Positions 27,410 through 38,842 of a stretch of DNA of 64,000 nt are shown here, piece by piece. The stretch spans positions 1,712,454 to 1,776,453 of the forward strand of contig CP111160.1 of the NCBI GenBank assembly GCA_026367775.1. Reading direction: 5' to 3'. The first letter of the stretch is position 1; each line of letters begins with the position of its first letter. The notes beneath the pieces were generated by a model. The model ran no database searches. It worked only from the letters and a program-made list of their open reading frames with translations, and was not told the DNA's origin. A program made the translations under genes and the position numbers. This stretch comes from Exserohilum rostratum. Taxonomy: Eukaryota; Ascomycota; Dothideomycetes; Pleosporales; Pleosporaceae.

Positions 27410-27902
27410 TATTATATAAAGTTTAGAATACTTTACTAGATTCTATTCTAGGTTAGGGTAAGTCTAGCTAATAAAGTAAGCTATATAGGTTATCTAGTAA
27501 TTTTATAGAAAAAAGTTATAAGAACTTAGTTTAGGTAATAATAATCTAATTCTATATAGATAAAATAACTAAGTATTAATCTATATAAGAGAAGAACTTA
27601 TAAGAGTTAACTATAATAAGTATAATAATAAAATCTAATATATTTTTATATCTATTACTTTTAGTCCTAATATCTAAGTCCTCTTACCTTTCTCTAGTAT
27701 TTCTGAATATTAGAGATACTATAGTATCTTAAGATGTTATAGTATCTCTTCTTATAAAGAGATGTTAGCACTTAGTAAGATACTAAGTTACGTAATCTCT
27801 ACTCTACTATAACTAGTTTACCTACTAACTTTCTTACGCGTACGCGTAACTATTTATAGTTAGTATCTAGAGTAAAGATCCTCTAGCTTATTACTTATAA
27901 CA
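27410..27902 (-). repeat. 5' LTR of gypsy element 20622-27902
   Basis: 493 bp, paired with 20622-21114. The outer boundary is fixed by the CTTAG target duplication and by the resumption of transposon copy 2 sequence at 27903. Confidence 0.9.
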
Positions 27903-28579
27903 CTTAGCTTAACTACTTTTAGTTAGTCTCTTCTTTTTAATACTATTATAACTAGCCAAGTTATAATTTCTCTTATTATAAAGCTAGCTTTATTAAAGTT
28001 ATAGATATTCTTATTATAGATACTATACTTAGCCTTTATTTACTTTATAAGCTTAAACTAAGTTTTAATTAAAATAAAGTTTTTATATAAAGCTTTTTAC
28101 TTATTATATACTTAATTAAAACGTATTATAAAACTATCTATATACTTAATAAAGTTAGCTAGCTTCTTCTACTTAACTTAGCTAGCGCTATATATAGCTA
28201 ATAGTCTATTAGCTATATTATATATAGCTATATAAGTAGGTAAAAATCTATATAAATTAAGATCTAGAAAAGAATTAACTATTGCTTTCTCTTTTAGCTT
28301 AGTAAGCTTCTTTAAGTTAGGCTAGTAATTATATCTAACGCGCTTTCTAGCGCGTTAATTACAAAACATTAATTTAAGCACGTTAAAGATTAAAGCTATA
28401 CGCTAGCCTATTTAGATTTAATTAAAATTAAAAGATTATATAGTAAGCTAAATATCTAATTTATCTAAGAGTAATTAAATAGCGTAGCGTAGAGCTATAA
28501 TAGAGGTACGTGTAACAGAGTAAGAAAGTTAGTAGGGTGCGCGACTCGCTTGCCTGCGCGACTCGCTTATCTACTACGT
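27903..28579 (-). mobile_element. Pogo/Fot1-type DNA transposon, copy 2, right piece with TIR
   Basis: Reverse complement of about 37047-37735 of copy 1, ending in the terminal inverted repeat (about 28518-28579, reading outward to CTACTACGT) followed by TA at 28580-28581. The body is heavily RIP-mutated whereas the TIR keeps CpG-containing blocks such as GCGCGACTCGCTT. Its outer end marks the sharp transition from repeat nest to gene-bearing DNA. Confidence 0.88.
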
Positions 28580-28830
28580 TACTAATAATCCATCTTCTAA
28601 GAACGGAATCAACGCTGGAAACATAGCAGGCAGCTTACTTGTTAATCATTCTAAGCATAGATAGAAACATAGATTAACTAAAATCGGTTTAGGAAACGGC
28701 TTGACGAGTTATATAGTAACACTCGAAGAGAAAAGTACTTAAACATCTGTACGCACTAACGCTTGAAACACCATCAGTAACAGTCTTCAGTTTTCAGATC
28801 AGAGACACATACGCTTTCTCTTCTTGAACA

Positions 28831-29163
28831 ATGCGTCTGAATATCTTTCTTCTTTTTACATGTCCTTGTCTTACGAGCGCCATTTCGTTGGCGGAGCCAA
28901 TCGCCCAAAGATCTGATCGTGTGATCATCCAGAAGGCAAACGCTCTTTTCTATACTAGGTGCCCTGAAGGGGTCCCAATTGCAGTGTACGATTGCACATC
29001 AAATCAATATTTGGAGAAGCAATGCCATGTCGATTGTAGACCAATCCACTATTATGGAACATGCCAGAGGTATATTAATTCTACACACTCGCTAGTAATA
29101 GAATTATCGCTTACAACGATTAGTGTTCAATACAACGGAAGACAAGTGGTTAAATGCCAGTAG
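28831..29163 (+). CDS. Small secreted cysteine-rich protein (candidate effector)
   Basis: A 110-residue single-exon protein that I do not recognise as a named family. Residues 1-21 form a typical signal peptide (hydrophobic core IFLLFTCPCLTSAISLA). The mature part holds six cysteines (44, 55, 65, 69, 78, 109), enough for three disulfides, and one N-glycosylation sequon (NST at 83-85). There is an Arg-rich stretch (QRSDR, 26-30) but no Lys-Arg site. It begins only 250 bp inside the transposon border at 28579. Small size, secretion, an even cysteine number and a location beside transposons are the usual features of fungal effectors or secreted antimicrobial proteins; the function itself is inference. 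Confidence 0.65.
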   Translation: MRLNIFLLFTCPCLTSAISLAEPIAQRSDRVIIQKANALFYTRCPEGVPIAVYDCTSNQYLEKQCHVDCRPIHYYGTCQRYINSTHSLVIELSLTTISVQYNGRQVVKCQ

Positions 29164-29413
29164 GACCAGGATTGAGGGTGCTCTGTACAGAGTGCGTATG
29201 ACATCCCGTGGCCGGTAATTTCTATTTTTCGAGCACTATCGGGCCTGCATTGATTCGGCGACAGTGTCATTTGTTTCGCCACAGACAGCATGTTTAGCTA
29301 CGAAAACCAGGTAGAAGAATTCGTATTCAATTTGATCCTTCCATCTATTTAAGCGGATGCGTAATATATGATAGGCTGTACTCTTAGGTTATACCATTCG
29401 CTGCAACCTACCC

Positions 29414-30083
29414 CTAACGAGGGCGCAGATCATAATTATTTCTAACACTGTTACAAGCTACAGGTTCCTGGGGAATGATTTTCCCACGCGCAATTTTCTG
29501 TTCTATCCACTCCTTCTCTTCGCGGTACTTCATCTCCTCATCGCGCTCGATTTTAGAGCGCATAGGATGAACAATGCCTGGTAGCAGATTCCATCACTGC
29601 CTGGAAGCCATCGCATTAAGTTAGTTGTTGCATAGATATGTAATGTACAACGAGAATCACTTACTATTGCTGAATTCTTCTTCCATCAAATCCTCGGAAC
29701 CGGTCTTCCCTTGCTTGGATCCAAGGCTCTGTGTCGAGGTACGCCTTGATCATCTCTGGCGACATAGGTTTAGCGTCGTATATCTTGTAGTTAGTTGGTT
29801 GATCAGGTGGTTTAGGTAGACAGTGCAGGACCCTATAGACTCCGTCGGTGCAAATCTTGTGAATGTACTTCTTATCTGCTGGCCGTTTCAAAGACCTGAA
29901 TAGAGTTCGAAGTTGATCTTTTCCAGTCTCAACATGAGGGGGTCGGGTAATCTCAGTTTTGCCGCCTTCACTCTGGGCCGAATCTCTGAGCTCGAGTTGG
30001 TCTACACCTCGGTCTCCACCTCGGTCTCCACGTGTGGGTAATTCATCTTGGGCAGATGATAGTTGTTGCGCTGGTGAGTACAT
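29414..30083 (-). CDS. Hypothetical protein, two exons, apparent frameshift
   Basis: Exon 1 starts at 30083 (MYSPAQQLSSAQDE...) and reads 139 codons, hydrophilic and Arg/Glu-rich, ending with SPEMIKAYLDTEPWIQARED and then a stop at 29664. A good intron (GTAAGT donor, CTAAC branch site, CAG acceptor; 29578-29664, 87 bp) leads to an open exon at 29414-29577 rich in Glu/Lys (MRSKIERDEEMKYREEKEW, then IARGKIIPQEP). The splice joins that exon only to the +1 frame of exon 1 (ending LMEEEFSN), so one base appears lost or gained in about 29680-29710. It is either a recent pseudogene, a sequence error, or a gene with different splicing. No family recognised. Confidence 0.4.
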
Positions 30084-30616
30084 TATCTTCTAGTTCCCAG
30101 CGGATGAGAAATCTAAGCATTTGCCACATATCTGATTTGTATTAATCACTGACGTGGGTGAACAAAAACAAATCAACTCACAGCAGAGATTTTGATTCGT
30201 GATGGTAGGTTCGTGTGAATCAAGGCTTTAAGTAGGACCTTATCCTACTTATATGTGCCGCATGTAGTGCTGACCAACTCGCTCATGTATGACGTAACGC
30301 TGCAGAAGAATAATATACTAGTTCCGCGGATATATACAGCTTTGTGTTACAGCATCCTCTTATGGAAGAATACCTAGCCATGATTCATCCCCAGATTATT
30401 CTGAAGGTTCAAAGCGTGGTGAATCGTCAATAGATGCACGCATAATACCTTGTAAGCCACAACATTGATTCTGTACTCTATAGGCTGCACCCTGTGACGA
30501 TGCGGCACTGTATAAAACATCGACTTTTCTGATATATATTCACTGTCCTATCTGCAAAGTTCCATCCATCAAACTGACTGTGAACGCACTCGTCATCCAC
30601 GCTTTCAGATTCGATA

Positions 30617-31338
30617 TGAAGCCCTCGTTTTTCCTGTTCACTAGTATGGCCTTTCTCCTGGCAGCAGCTACCGCAGAGGAACTTTTACGAACCTGAAAAC
30701 GCTATATCTATGAGATAAAATATTAATAGTGTACTCCTAGACGCTCTCCGAAGCACTTAGAAGCCTCCAGTCTAGTAGCGGCATAAAGCATCTTGGATCT
30801 GACGGAGTGTGACGTAGTCTGATAGCAGCCCGTGATACTGTTGTCGACTAAACCTAATCAAATACGCGTCAAAATCGCCGAATTGCTCACTATCCTTAAC
30901 AAAGATCTAGAATTTATGTCAGAAGTCTAATCGGAATTATGGAGATATCTGTCCCGCGCAATGACGTCCGAGGCTCAGCTGTGGGCTGTCCCAAAGGGTT
31001 ACATCGCACGCACTCCGAGCGTAAAAACATCTGAGAATATTAGAGTACCCAGAGCATTTATTGCGGATCGTGTACCAGATTACGTGGTGGGGAGCTCTCT
31101 GCAATGAGGAAGACGACTGTCCCCGGTACAACTATGTGGATTGCATATTCGCCGCCGGGGATAAATGCCTGCCAAATAGTAGTTGTCCACCCCATTCGCC
31201 CGATGGAGGATGCCGCGGTCAATTCTGATCGCCTGCCACAAACACGCCTGGGTGCACCACCCTGACCTGTAGTAGAGATGCCAAGGCTTTGAAGCTACAC
31301 AGTACAGATATGATTTGCAATAAGATCATACACATTTA
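30617..31338 (+). pseudogene. Decayed secreted Cys-rich protein gene (two separated remnants)
   Basis: At 30617 an ATG opens a convincing signal peptide (MKPSFFLFTSMAFLLAAATA) that runs only to EELLRT and a stop, with no splice donor nearby. About 400 bp downstream an open stretch (31029-31228) encodes WWGALCNEEDDCPRYNYVDC followed by more cysteines, stops at TGA (31226-31228), and continues in frame to 31338; from 31100 it holds nine cysteines. I infer that the two pieces are remnants of one or two secreted Cys-rich genes. The link between them is weak, and the 64-codon minus-strand frame across the region looks like a shadow. Confidence 0.3.
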
Positions 31339-31689
31339 AATGCCGCTTGGCAATTACTAGCAATGACTCTGGTTTATGGCGCGTCGATTTGTCTGAGAGC
31401 ATCTACATCTATCAAATTCTCCTAACGGCGATGCAAAGCTCTGAAGTCATCATGCGATCGACATGTGCTTGAAGACGATGGAGATTCTTTGAATCCGCAA
31501 ACTGTGAGACCATTGTCCTAGGCAGCTGACAGCACAAGTGATCAATATCCTAATCACATTTCTCCATAGCTAGTGCAGAAGAAGTTGTGTCAGATGCGAC
31601 TTGGGGGAATACCACAATCTGACATGGCTTATTGGACAAAACGATAGCAAGTTTTCATCGTATTTACTGTACAGAGTACCGGCGCTCAT

Positions 31690-32110
31690 CTTCCTTCTAT
31701 TTGTTGAACTGCGCCAACCTCTCACAACTTCCTTGTGCCTCCCTTGCGTCCAAACACTCTGTAAAGGTCGATTGCTTACTATCTTTTGCCTCGGCGAGTG
31801 CCATTCCTGGATTCGCGCCTCGGTCGAGCAGGAACCACGTCAGCTCGCAGGCATCTTTATCTGGTTTGCCAATGCGAACAATGTACTTAAGTGGTGTCCT
31901 CCATTGTCATTGCAACCAATTCGTGTCGCGCGGAATGTCCGGCTTGTTCACGTCCAAGCTCACATCATCAACCAAATGGCGCACCATAGCCATACTGCGT
32001 TCTGCTCTGCCGCTGCTTTTCATTGTCTTTCTCCGGGTCGTCCGAACCATCATGACCAAACACGGCTGCCATAACGGCTCTATGCAGGATGCAGGGTCTT
32101 AAAGGCGCCC
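31690..32110 (-). pseudogene. Ankyrin-repeat protein remnant
   Basis: Read on the minus strand, the segment gives TPLKYIVRIGKPDKDACELT followed by WFLLDRGANPGMALAEAK, the TPLHxAxxxG...LLxxGAN pattern of an ankyrin repeat. A preceding stretch with MAMVRHLVDDVSLDVNKPDI resembles another repeat unit. An in-frame TGA separates the two, and the N-terminal part (ILHRAVMAAVFG) is in a different frame, so at least one frameshift and one stop have accumulated. The two long plus-strand frames over the same bases are shadows. Confidence 0.55.
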
Positions 32111-32444
32111 TTTTGGATCACAAAAACTCAAATGTTGCGATACCACCACTCTCTGCGACTGCTTGGACTGCTTACAGTATCGACGTGTAGTCTAAAAAGA
32201 AGCAAAAAAAGCAACGGCTCTGAAAAGAAAGCAACACTTTTAGAGCTATAAGCCGCGCTATTAAGTCGGGGAGGGAGCTCCAGAATGCGGATAGGACGGA
32301 GAAAACAGAAATAGAAATGTGATGAGGCATCGCGGCTAGCTTTAGTGTTTCGTGGTAGAAGAAGCGGTCCTTTATTTAAACGATGATCGTTCGCGACCAT
32401 GAGATTCTGCACATAGTATCTTAATTCTCTTAACCAAAAAACCT

Positions 32445-34041
32445 CTATTCAGGTGAATGTGCGTGCTTTAGACTATGCGTTTCAACCAGTGATCCTTCAT
32501 GTGTTTGTGTGCTCCTTGCATCTCCCAATGTTCCCACCAATTCAACAATGCTCCCTTGCTCATCCGTTCTTGGCTTTGTCGAATAGCTACCTATGGTAAG
32601 TTTTACATTTTTACAAATAGCAATGTTTCCTCCATTTCGACGTGAGCCAGTATATCTCGAGGTGGACATATGAACGCTCTGTAGGATCTTAGGGCACAAA
32701 AACTGGAGACCGAGCTTGAGCGACGGCATGCATACACAAATAATGCCAACGTATATTTCGATCATAGACCACAGCGAAGTATCAAGAAAGTCGTCTGTTA
32801 ACCATATCAGAGGAGGCTATGCAGGGAGGAAATAGAGCGGCATTACAAGTGATATTTGTAGATTTTGCAAAGTTGACTAGAGCGTGTAGCCGGATGATTG
32901 AAACGATGGTTACTCTGCGTTCATGTTAGCATCCTCTGAAACATCACGCAAACGGGCGTCATCGAGACTTACAGGAAGCCGATACTAAACATGAATAAGA
33001 CTCCAACTTTCTTCTTCGTAGAAAGTTGCAAAGTCCAAATTTGTGGGATAGGCAGGCCTAACATGACAAGGTCTGTAAAAATACTAAACGATGCCGTGAC
33101 AAATCCGATAGTGTTGTTGTTAAGACACTTGCCTTTATGCTCACCACCCAGGTCCCACTGCCACCAAAAAAAACTTACAGGTGAGCAAATAAATGTACCT
33201 AAGAAAGCAAAGGCAATCGTGTAAAGAAGCGTAAAGACAATGACAAACCAGACTAGTTTGCGGAAGCCTTTATCGTTGAATATGCGGAGGTAGAAAAGGC
33301 CGAAGGCAATCTTGCCAAGGCCAAACTCGATTCCGTAGAATGGTACGGAAATCCAGAAGCATAGTAGTGTCAATCTAATGTTCTTGAATGAGACTTTCCA
33401 CATGTCTTGTCCGAGTCCAGTAAATGCTTAGTAGATTAGCACTTACCCTTTCAATGTAATATCGAAAAGGCGAGGACTCACACATTATGGTTGTCAGGGT
33501 GAACATAAGTATGTTCAGCACCTATAGACTGTTAGACGCAATAGGTACTTAGCGATGAAACATACCAGTATCAAAGCCATGTTTCCGTCGTCGAGCAGTT
33601 GCAAGCGCCCGAGGACGAAATGGGAATAAAACCTCCCTAAAATGGCTACAGTACTCAAGGTGAAGAGAACGGTGTTGACCATGCGGTACAACCCGGATCT
33701 GTCCCGAATGGGCGCCTCGCACATAACCGTGGTAACGTTCAAGGTTGTCAAAGTCTCCCGAGTAGTGCATGACATAGAAAAGCAGTCTATGGCGATCAAA
33801 TGCTGCGTTCTGTTGTTGCACCGACATGACATATCCTTGAGTGGATCGCAAGTGGAATTGGCGAAAGAGCTGGCGAGGCATGTTTGCTAGGCGACCGTTA
33901 GCTTGGGTTTGAGGGAGCTCAAAATGGAAATATGCTCACCGCGCAATTTGGTAGCGTAGCTAGCGGATCAAGTTGGCTCCGAACTGGAGTCACAGCAACG
34001 CGGAAGATGAAAAGAAAAAATAATATCCATGGAGAATACAT
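32445..34041 (-). CDS. PTH11-like receptor with extracellular CFEM domain
   Basis: Six exons on the minus strand: 33940-34041, 33566-33886, 33482-33521, 32973-33426, 32847-32914 and 32445-32794, with introns of 52-58 bp (44 bp for the second). Together they give an open frame of 444 residues. Residues 1-22 are a signal peptide (MYSPWILFFLFIFRVAVTPV...). A CFEM domain follows (LPNCAQTCLASSFANSTCD, then MSCRCNNRTQHLIAIDCF). Then come seven hydrophobic segments of the fungal rhodopsin-like/PTH11 fold, including LGKIAFGLFYLRIFNDKGF and YVGIICVCMPSLKLGLQF, and a hydrophilic cytoplasmic tail. PTH11-type receptors sense surfaces and plant signals at the plasma membrane. All eight CFEM cysteines appear present and no stop or frameshift is seen. 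The start is the ATG that opens the signal peptide; an upstream in-frame ATG would bury it. Confidence 0.88.
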
Positions 34042-35691
34042 CGTGTTCAAGGGGAGCAAGTCTGCGGATAGACCTTCAAGCACCTCAGAGCTGGGTGAAC
34101 AGGGGGCGTGCACGACATGAGAAATGAAATCCCGCTGTTGATGTTAAATATTGTTGGCCACATACTGCCTGTTCGCACGTTCAACGGAACGCGTGGAGAT
34201 TGCTTTAAGTCGATAATCTAGGATTATCTTGCCTTATACGGTCTAGGTTTGGAATCTGGCCACTCAAAAGCAGTGAAGCAGCTCAGATCATATGGTCTTG
34301 CCTGCTGGAGGTGGGTTGTAGCAACCAGTGGTGACAAGCGGGAACTAAGATGTGGCTTATGGGGATACGGGTAGTTTCAGCTGCGAGAACTGAAAACGCT
34401 ACAGGAACGATAAGGTTGTGGCTCTATAGCGCGCGCCGTGGCCTGAATATGATTAAGTTTACGCTATAGCCCATTTTAACTTTATACTATATTGCTTTTT
34501 GATACTTGGTGCTCCAGATCGACTAGCTATTCGCTACGAGCCTGCACGCCACAAAACTTTATGCTTGAATCATAATGACAGTGGCATTTAAAAGAGAAAT
34601 CTGGCAAAGTAAGTTGTAGAGGAAGGCACGGCATGGGCAAGGAACGGTCTTGTCTCAGAAACAGTAACATCAACTTGCACAATCAGACAATTACTCAAAT
34701 CTATGGACGAAGAACACAAGTGCAAACGAGAACAATAACATGATTGCAGTGCGAAAAGGTAAAGGAAATTCTCAACCATTCCTCTGTGTATCTTTGCCAC
34801 ATGATGCGCAAATTCTGGAACAGAGTTGGGATGATCTCTTCTTTTCATAAACCAGAGCAATCATTCAGTTTATGGGTAACTAACTAGTCATAAAACCCCT
34901 GCAGATTGATGTTTGCTTTTTTCATCAATAGGGGCTTGTCTCGCCTAATACGCCCCCGCATTTGCGGAGAACACCGAGGAGAACGAGCCCCTTGGATCTA
35001 CCGGCTTGTGTCATAACAGAGCCCCAGCGCAATGAACTTCGTTGAACAATTCCATTGCTCTTAGTGCAAACTAATGCTAAGGCATCGCCATGGATGTTAA
35101 TGCTGGCAACAACAGTCGTCAGCCAGATACAATGCACAGCTTGCACACATGTAATATATAAACAGAACAGCAAACAGGTAGCATACTGAGGGTAGGTCAT
35201 TAGTCACGTTGACTAACGTTGGCGTGCAAGATCACTTGCTGTGCCAGCAACCCCTTCGCAATCCAGGCTTTGCTGAGACTCCCTCATCTTTCAACTGCTA
35301 ATGTGTTGGCAATACTGAGAAGGCCATCGTTAAACATTTTAGTGCTTCCATACGTCCATGCAACCTTGCTAGTACCACAGACGCCAAAGCTGACCCAAGT
35401 TAGTCTTTTTAGATTCGGCTTTGTCAAGTCGGATCTTGCCAATTAAGCAGAGCTTTGCAGAGAATGGAGAGTGTTCTATTGGAATTCACTGATAGCTACG
35501 TCTATAGAGTCGCGTATACACATATTATGTAAAGTCTTCCAATGCATGCAGATAGCGAGAGAATTATCAAAGCCTCGCTACCGTTGCTATCTCACCTGTA
35601 GATCGATACAGACGTAATCCAAACACCGCCACTGCCAATTGCTGAGGGTGTTGCAATCTGATTCATTCATTTACAGATTATCTCCCCTTTG
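34042..35691. other. Intergenic region without a supportable gene
   Basis: Several open frames of 60-91 codons exist on both strands (for example 34588-34860 and 34925-35200 minus, 35219-35446 plus), but none shows a recognisable domain, a conserved-looking composition or convincing splice partners. Base composition is that of the gene island, not of RIP-mutated DNA. Confidence 0.5.
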
Positions 35692-36573
35692 CTAAATTGG
35701 AATATATTGCGAGAAAGCTTCTAATGCTCTGTAAAAACTATCCAGCGATTGGACAAGGCTGTTCTGCTCAAGCGCCATGATCCTGATATGAACACAACAT
35801 GGAGACGAGTTTATGGACCTCTTAGTATACCTGATATGCGAAATCTGTCGCAATGAGCGGTAGTTGAAATTTAGGCGTCTTCTGTATACTAGGCTAGTGT
35901 TTTGACCATAGGGGCTAGAAGCGGGCTGATCTTGTCGTCTACCAATGCAAGTGTACACATGATTACCTTTTGATTCCGAAACTGTCAGAAATGAGTAATT
36001 CAGCATTATGAAACCACGTGGGAAGATGATTTCATATACACGTGGATTAATATCCGGCATGTGGTGAATGTAGCTTCTGTGTTGGCGCTGGCAGTACATC
36101 ACTCGTGTCTCAATCCCAGAAAAGACGCGTGGCAATTTCTGTGAAATGGGAGCGCGTCTTACTGTGTACATGCTCGGCAGAGTTTGCCAAGGATTGATTT
36201 CTCCAAACGATGAATCGCTTCTATCACTCCCGCAAGGATACTTTCCCAGCGTACAGCGGCCTGGATTGACAAAGCTCACAGGCGAGATCTGTAAGACATA
36301 GATTGTTTCGTATATACACCATTTTAATTTGTGATCCTGATAGCTGGTACGGGTTCATCAAATATGTAGATTTATTTTAAGTAGTACTACTCCTCTTTTC
36401 GCGTACAAAAAATCATATACTCTATTTTCGATGCACACTGATAAGTTAAGCACACGAAATCTTGGAAAACTCGCTGCCCCATCGTCGATGTAAGCACTAG
36501 CACCAAAGGCGCAATGCTTAATGTAGCTACATCTCCAATTTGAGACGATGAATCTTATACGTTGATCTACCAT
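35692..36573 (-). CDS. Hypothetical protein, possibly two exons
   Basis: A minus-strand frame of 195 codons (35692-36279) is long for chance. It encodes a Ser/Tyr/Arg-rich protein without recognisable motifs (MSFVNPGRCTLGKYPCGSDR at its start). The frame is open upstream to a CTTACAG acceptor at about 36285, and a second frame with an ATG at 36573 (MVDQRIRFIVSNWRCSYIK) lies just upstream, so a two-exon gene is possible with a GT donor near 36380. Function and exact structure are unknown; it could also be spurious. Confidence 0.3.
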
Positions 36574-37046
36574 GGCCGGCGTCTTCTAGATCTGCAGCTC
36601 TATTTTTGCACCCTATGGATTTTGTAATAGGTATGATCTATTGTTTTCTTTCGCAGAAATAATGTCTTCGTTATTCTCAATACTAAATCGTGCGTCTTGG
36701 TGTGTTACTCAAGGTCTGATAAAAAAGATCCTTTTTCTTAACCTTGAAACAATATATATGCATTCTTGCATGTAAGAAGGATCTATTTCTGTTTCTAAGC
36801 AAAAGTCTGTCACTAGTTTTTGAAGCCATTTCAAAGCTTAAACAATCCCTACTATAGATGCTGCAGATAAGCTAGTGGGAGATATGATTGAATAAGTCGA
36901 GCTAAGTATCATTTGCCACACTGCAAAGGACAATGAGGCTTTCATCATTGTTTTTGAGCAGTGACATTGTGATTGGTCTTTTGTTACAGTTAGTTCATCC
37001 ACTCCTACTCTTCGGCTGTTAAACATGGATGAATCTGTGGGAGATA
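36574..37046. other. Intergenic region left of the transposon
   Basis: No gene seen. The 89-codon minus-strand frame here overlaps the transposon TIR and has no coding features. Position 37045-37046 is the TA target duplication of the element at 37047. Confidence 0.6.
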
Positions 37047-37108
37047 ACGTAGTGGATAAGCGAGTGACGCAGACAAGCGAGTGACGCACCCCACCAAACC
37101 TGCGCACC
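37047..37108 (+). repeat. Left terminal inverted repeat, transposon copy 1
   Basis: 62 bp beginning ACGTAGTGGATAAG. It matches the right TIR at 59 of 62 positions, and the three differences are all G/A or C/T. It contains the 14-mer AAGCGAGTGACGCA twice (37058-37071 and 37075-37088) at a 17-bp period, likely paired transposase-binding sites. Confidence 0.93.
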
Positions 37109-38842
37109 TCTCCTCTCCTACTATATAATAGCTCTATAACACGTTACTTAATTATAGTTAAATAAAGTAGATATTTAGCTTACTATTTTATCTATCTATA
37201 CTAGTTAAATTTAAAGTAATTGCTCTACTACTAAAGTCTACAACGTAGCTAAAGCGACACTCTACTACTAACGCGCTAGCATGCCTACTTAACGCGACTA
37301 CTAGCCTAACTTAAAGAAGCTTACTTAACTAGAGAAGTAGGTAATAATTAATTATATTCTTAATCTAGATTAGCGTAGATTTACGCCTACCTACGCTATT
37401 ATATATAATATAGCTAATAAGCTACTAGCTACGCGTAGCGCTAGCTAGGTTAGATAGAAGTAGCTAGTTAACTTTATTAAGCGTATAGATAGTCTTATAA
37501 TATATTTTAATTAAGTATATAATAAGTAGAGAGCTCTATATAAAGATTTAGTCTTAATTAAGAGCTAGTTTAAGCTTATAGAGTAAATAAAAGCTAAGTA
37601 TAATATTTATAATAAAAACATCTATAACTTTAATAAAGCTAGCTTTATAATAAGTAAGATTATAACTTAGCTAGTTATAATAGCGTTAGAGAGGAGAGGC
37701 TAACTAAAAGTAGTTAAGCTAAGTAATTATAGGTAGGTAACGCTAATTATAGTAATTAATATAGCTAGCTAAGTAGTTCTACTATTCCTTATCTTTACTA
37801 GTAAATATTACTTATCTACTTAGTATAAAGAAGTAGAGATCTTACGTAACTAGGTAATTATAGTTAGTAATAATAGCTAAATAAATAATAAGCTAAGTAT
37901 TACTTAGCTAAAGCACTTTAATACTTATATAAAGACTTGCGTTATTAGTATATATTACTTACTTATTCTTAATAGCTATAATAGCTACTAGTTTCTTAAG
38001 TTTTAAAAGCTTTATAAAGAGAATAATATCTATATACTCTATATACTATTATATTTTTTTTACCTACTTTAACCTCTTAATATTAGCTACTTTTTACTAT
38101 TAAAGTGCGTAAATAGCTATAAAGTAGAGAGTCTAATATATAACTATATTAACTATATTACTAAGCTTAAGTTTTTACTAGCATTTAAGGTAGTGTTTAA
38201 TTAATTCTTTACGCTAGCTAATATTTACTTAGCCTTTTAAGGCGTAGGCTTTATTCTTCTTTAGCTAAACGCTATTCTATTAAAGCTAAATATAAAGCTA
38301 TATATACTTACTACTCTAGTAGCTACTATTATAAAAGCTATTTAGTAGGTTTATACTCTAAGTAACTTATATAAGCTTAAAGCTTAATTAATACTAATAT
38401 ATAATTAAGTTTAGTAGTATAAGAGCTTTTTACTAGTATTAATTATTATAGTAATCAACTAGCTTAAGAAAAGAGCTAAAGTTATAATACTTTTAGCTAA
38501 GCTAGTATATAATTAGATTACTAGCCTTAAAAGAGCTAATAAAGTAGTAATAAGATGTAAGTAGTATAAAAAAAAGTAAATATAGAAATAAGAAGTACTA
38601 ATAAAAAAAGCTAAAGAGGATCTACTTACTTAGTATAAGGCTAATTAGTAGATTACTTATAAAGAGCGTTAAGGAAAAGAGTAATTAGGCGTTAGCTACT
38701 AAGCTTTAGCGCGCTATAGTAAGTATAAAAAGACTAGCTATAACTTACGTATATATAAGAAAAATACTTTAAGTACTACTTAATCTATTATATTAATATA
38801 TAGTAAAACAACTATATTATAGTAGAACTATAGGCTTACAGG

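Larger units (their letters stand above)
20622..27902 (-). mobile_element. Ty3/gypsy element with both LTRs and target duplication
   Basis: A complete but RIP-saturated gypsy element of 7281 bp with 493-bp LTRs (20622-21114 and 27410-27902; TGTTATATAGAG ... CTTATAACA in the better copy). It is flanked by the same 5-mer CTTAG (20617-20621 and 27903-27907). Pol is on the minus strand: the RT box YLDNVLVYSK is legible in the reverse complement near 24120-24150, RNase H near 23500-23760, integrase about 22250-22900, and gag lies towards 27300. Stops occur in all frames. It inserted into the pogo/Fot1-type transposon copy 2, splitting it. Confidence 0.92.

Noticed and set aside
31601..32102. Two overlapping plus-strand frames of 156-157 codons
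   Set aside because: The minus strand of the same bases encodes a recognisable ankyrin-repeat remnant; the plus-strand products have shadow-like composition.
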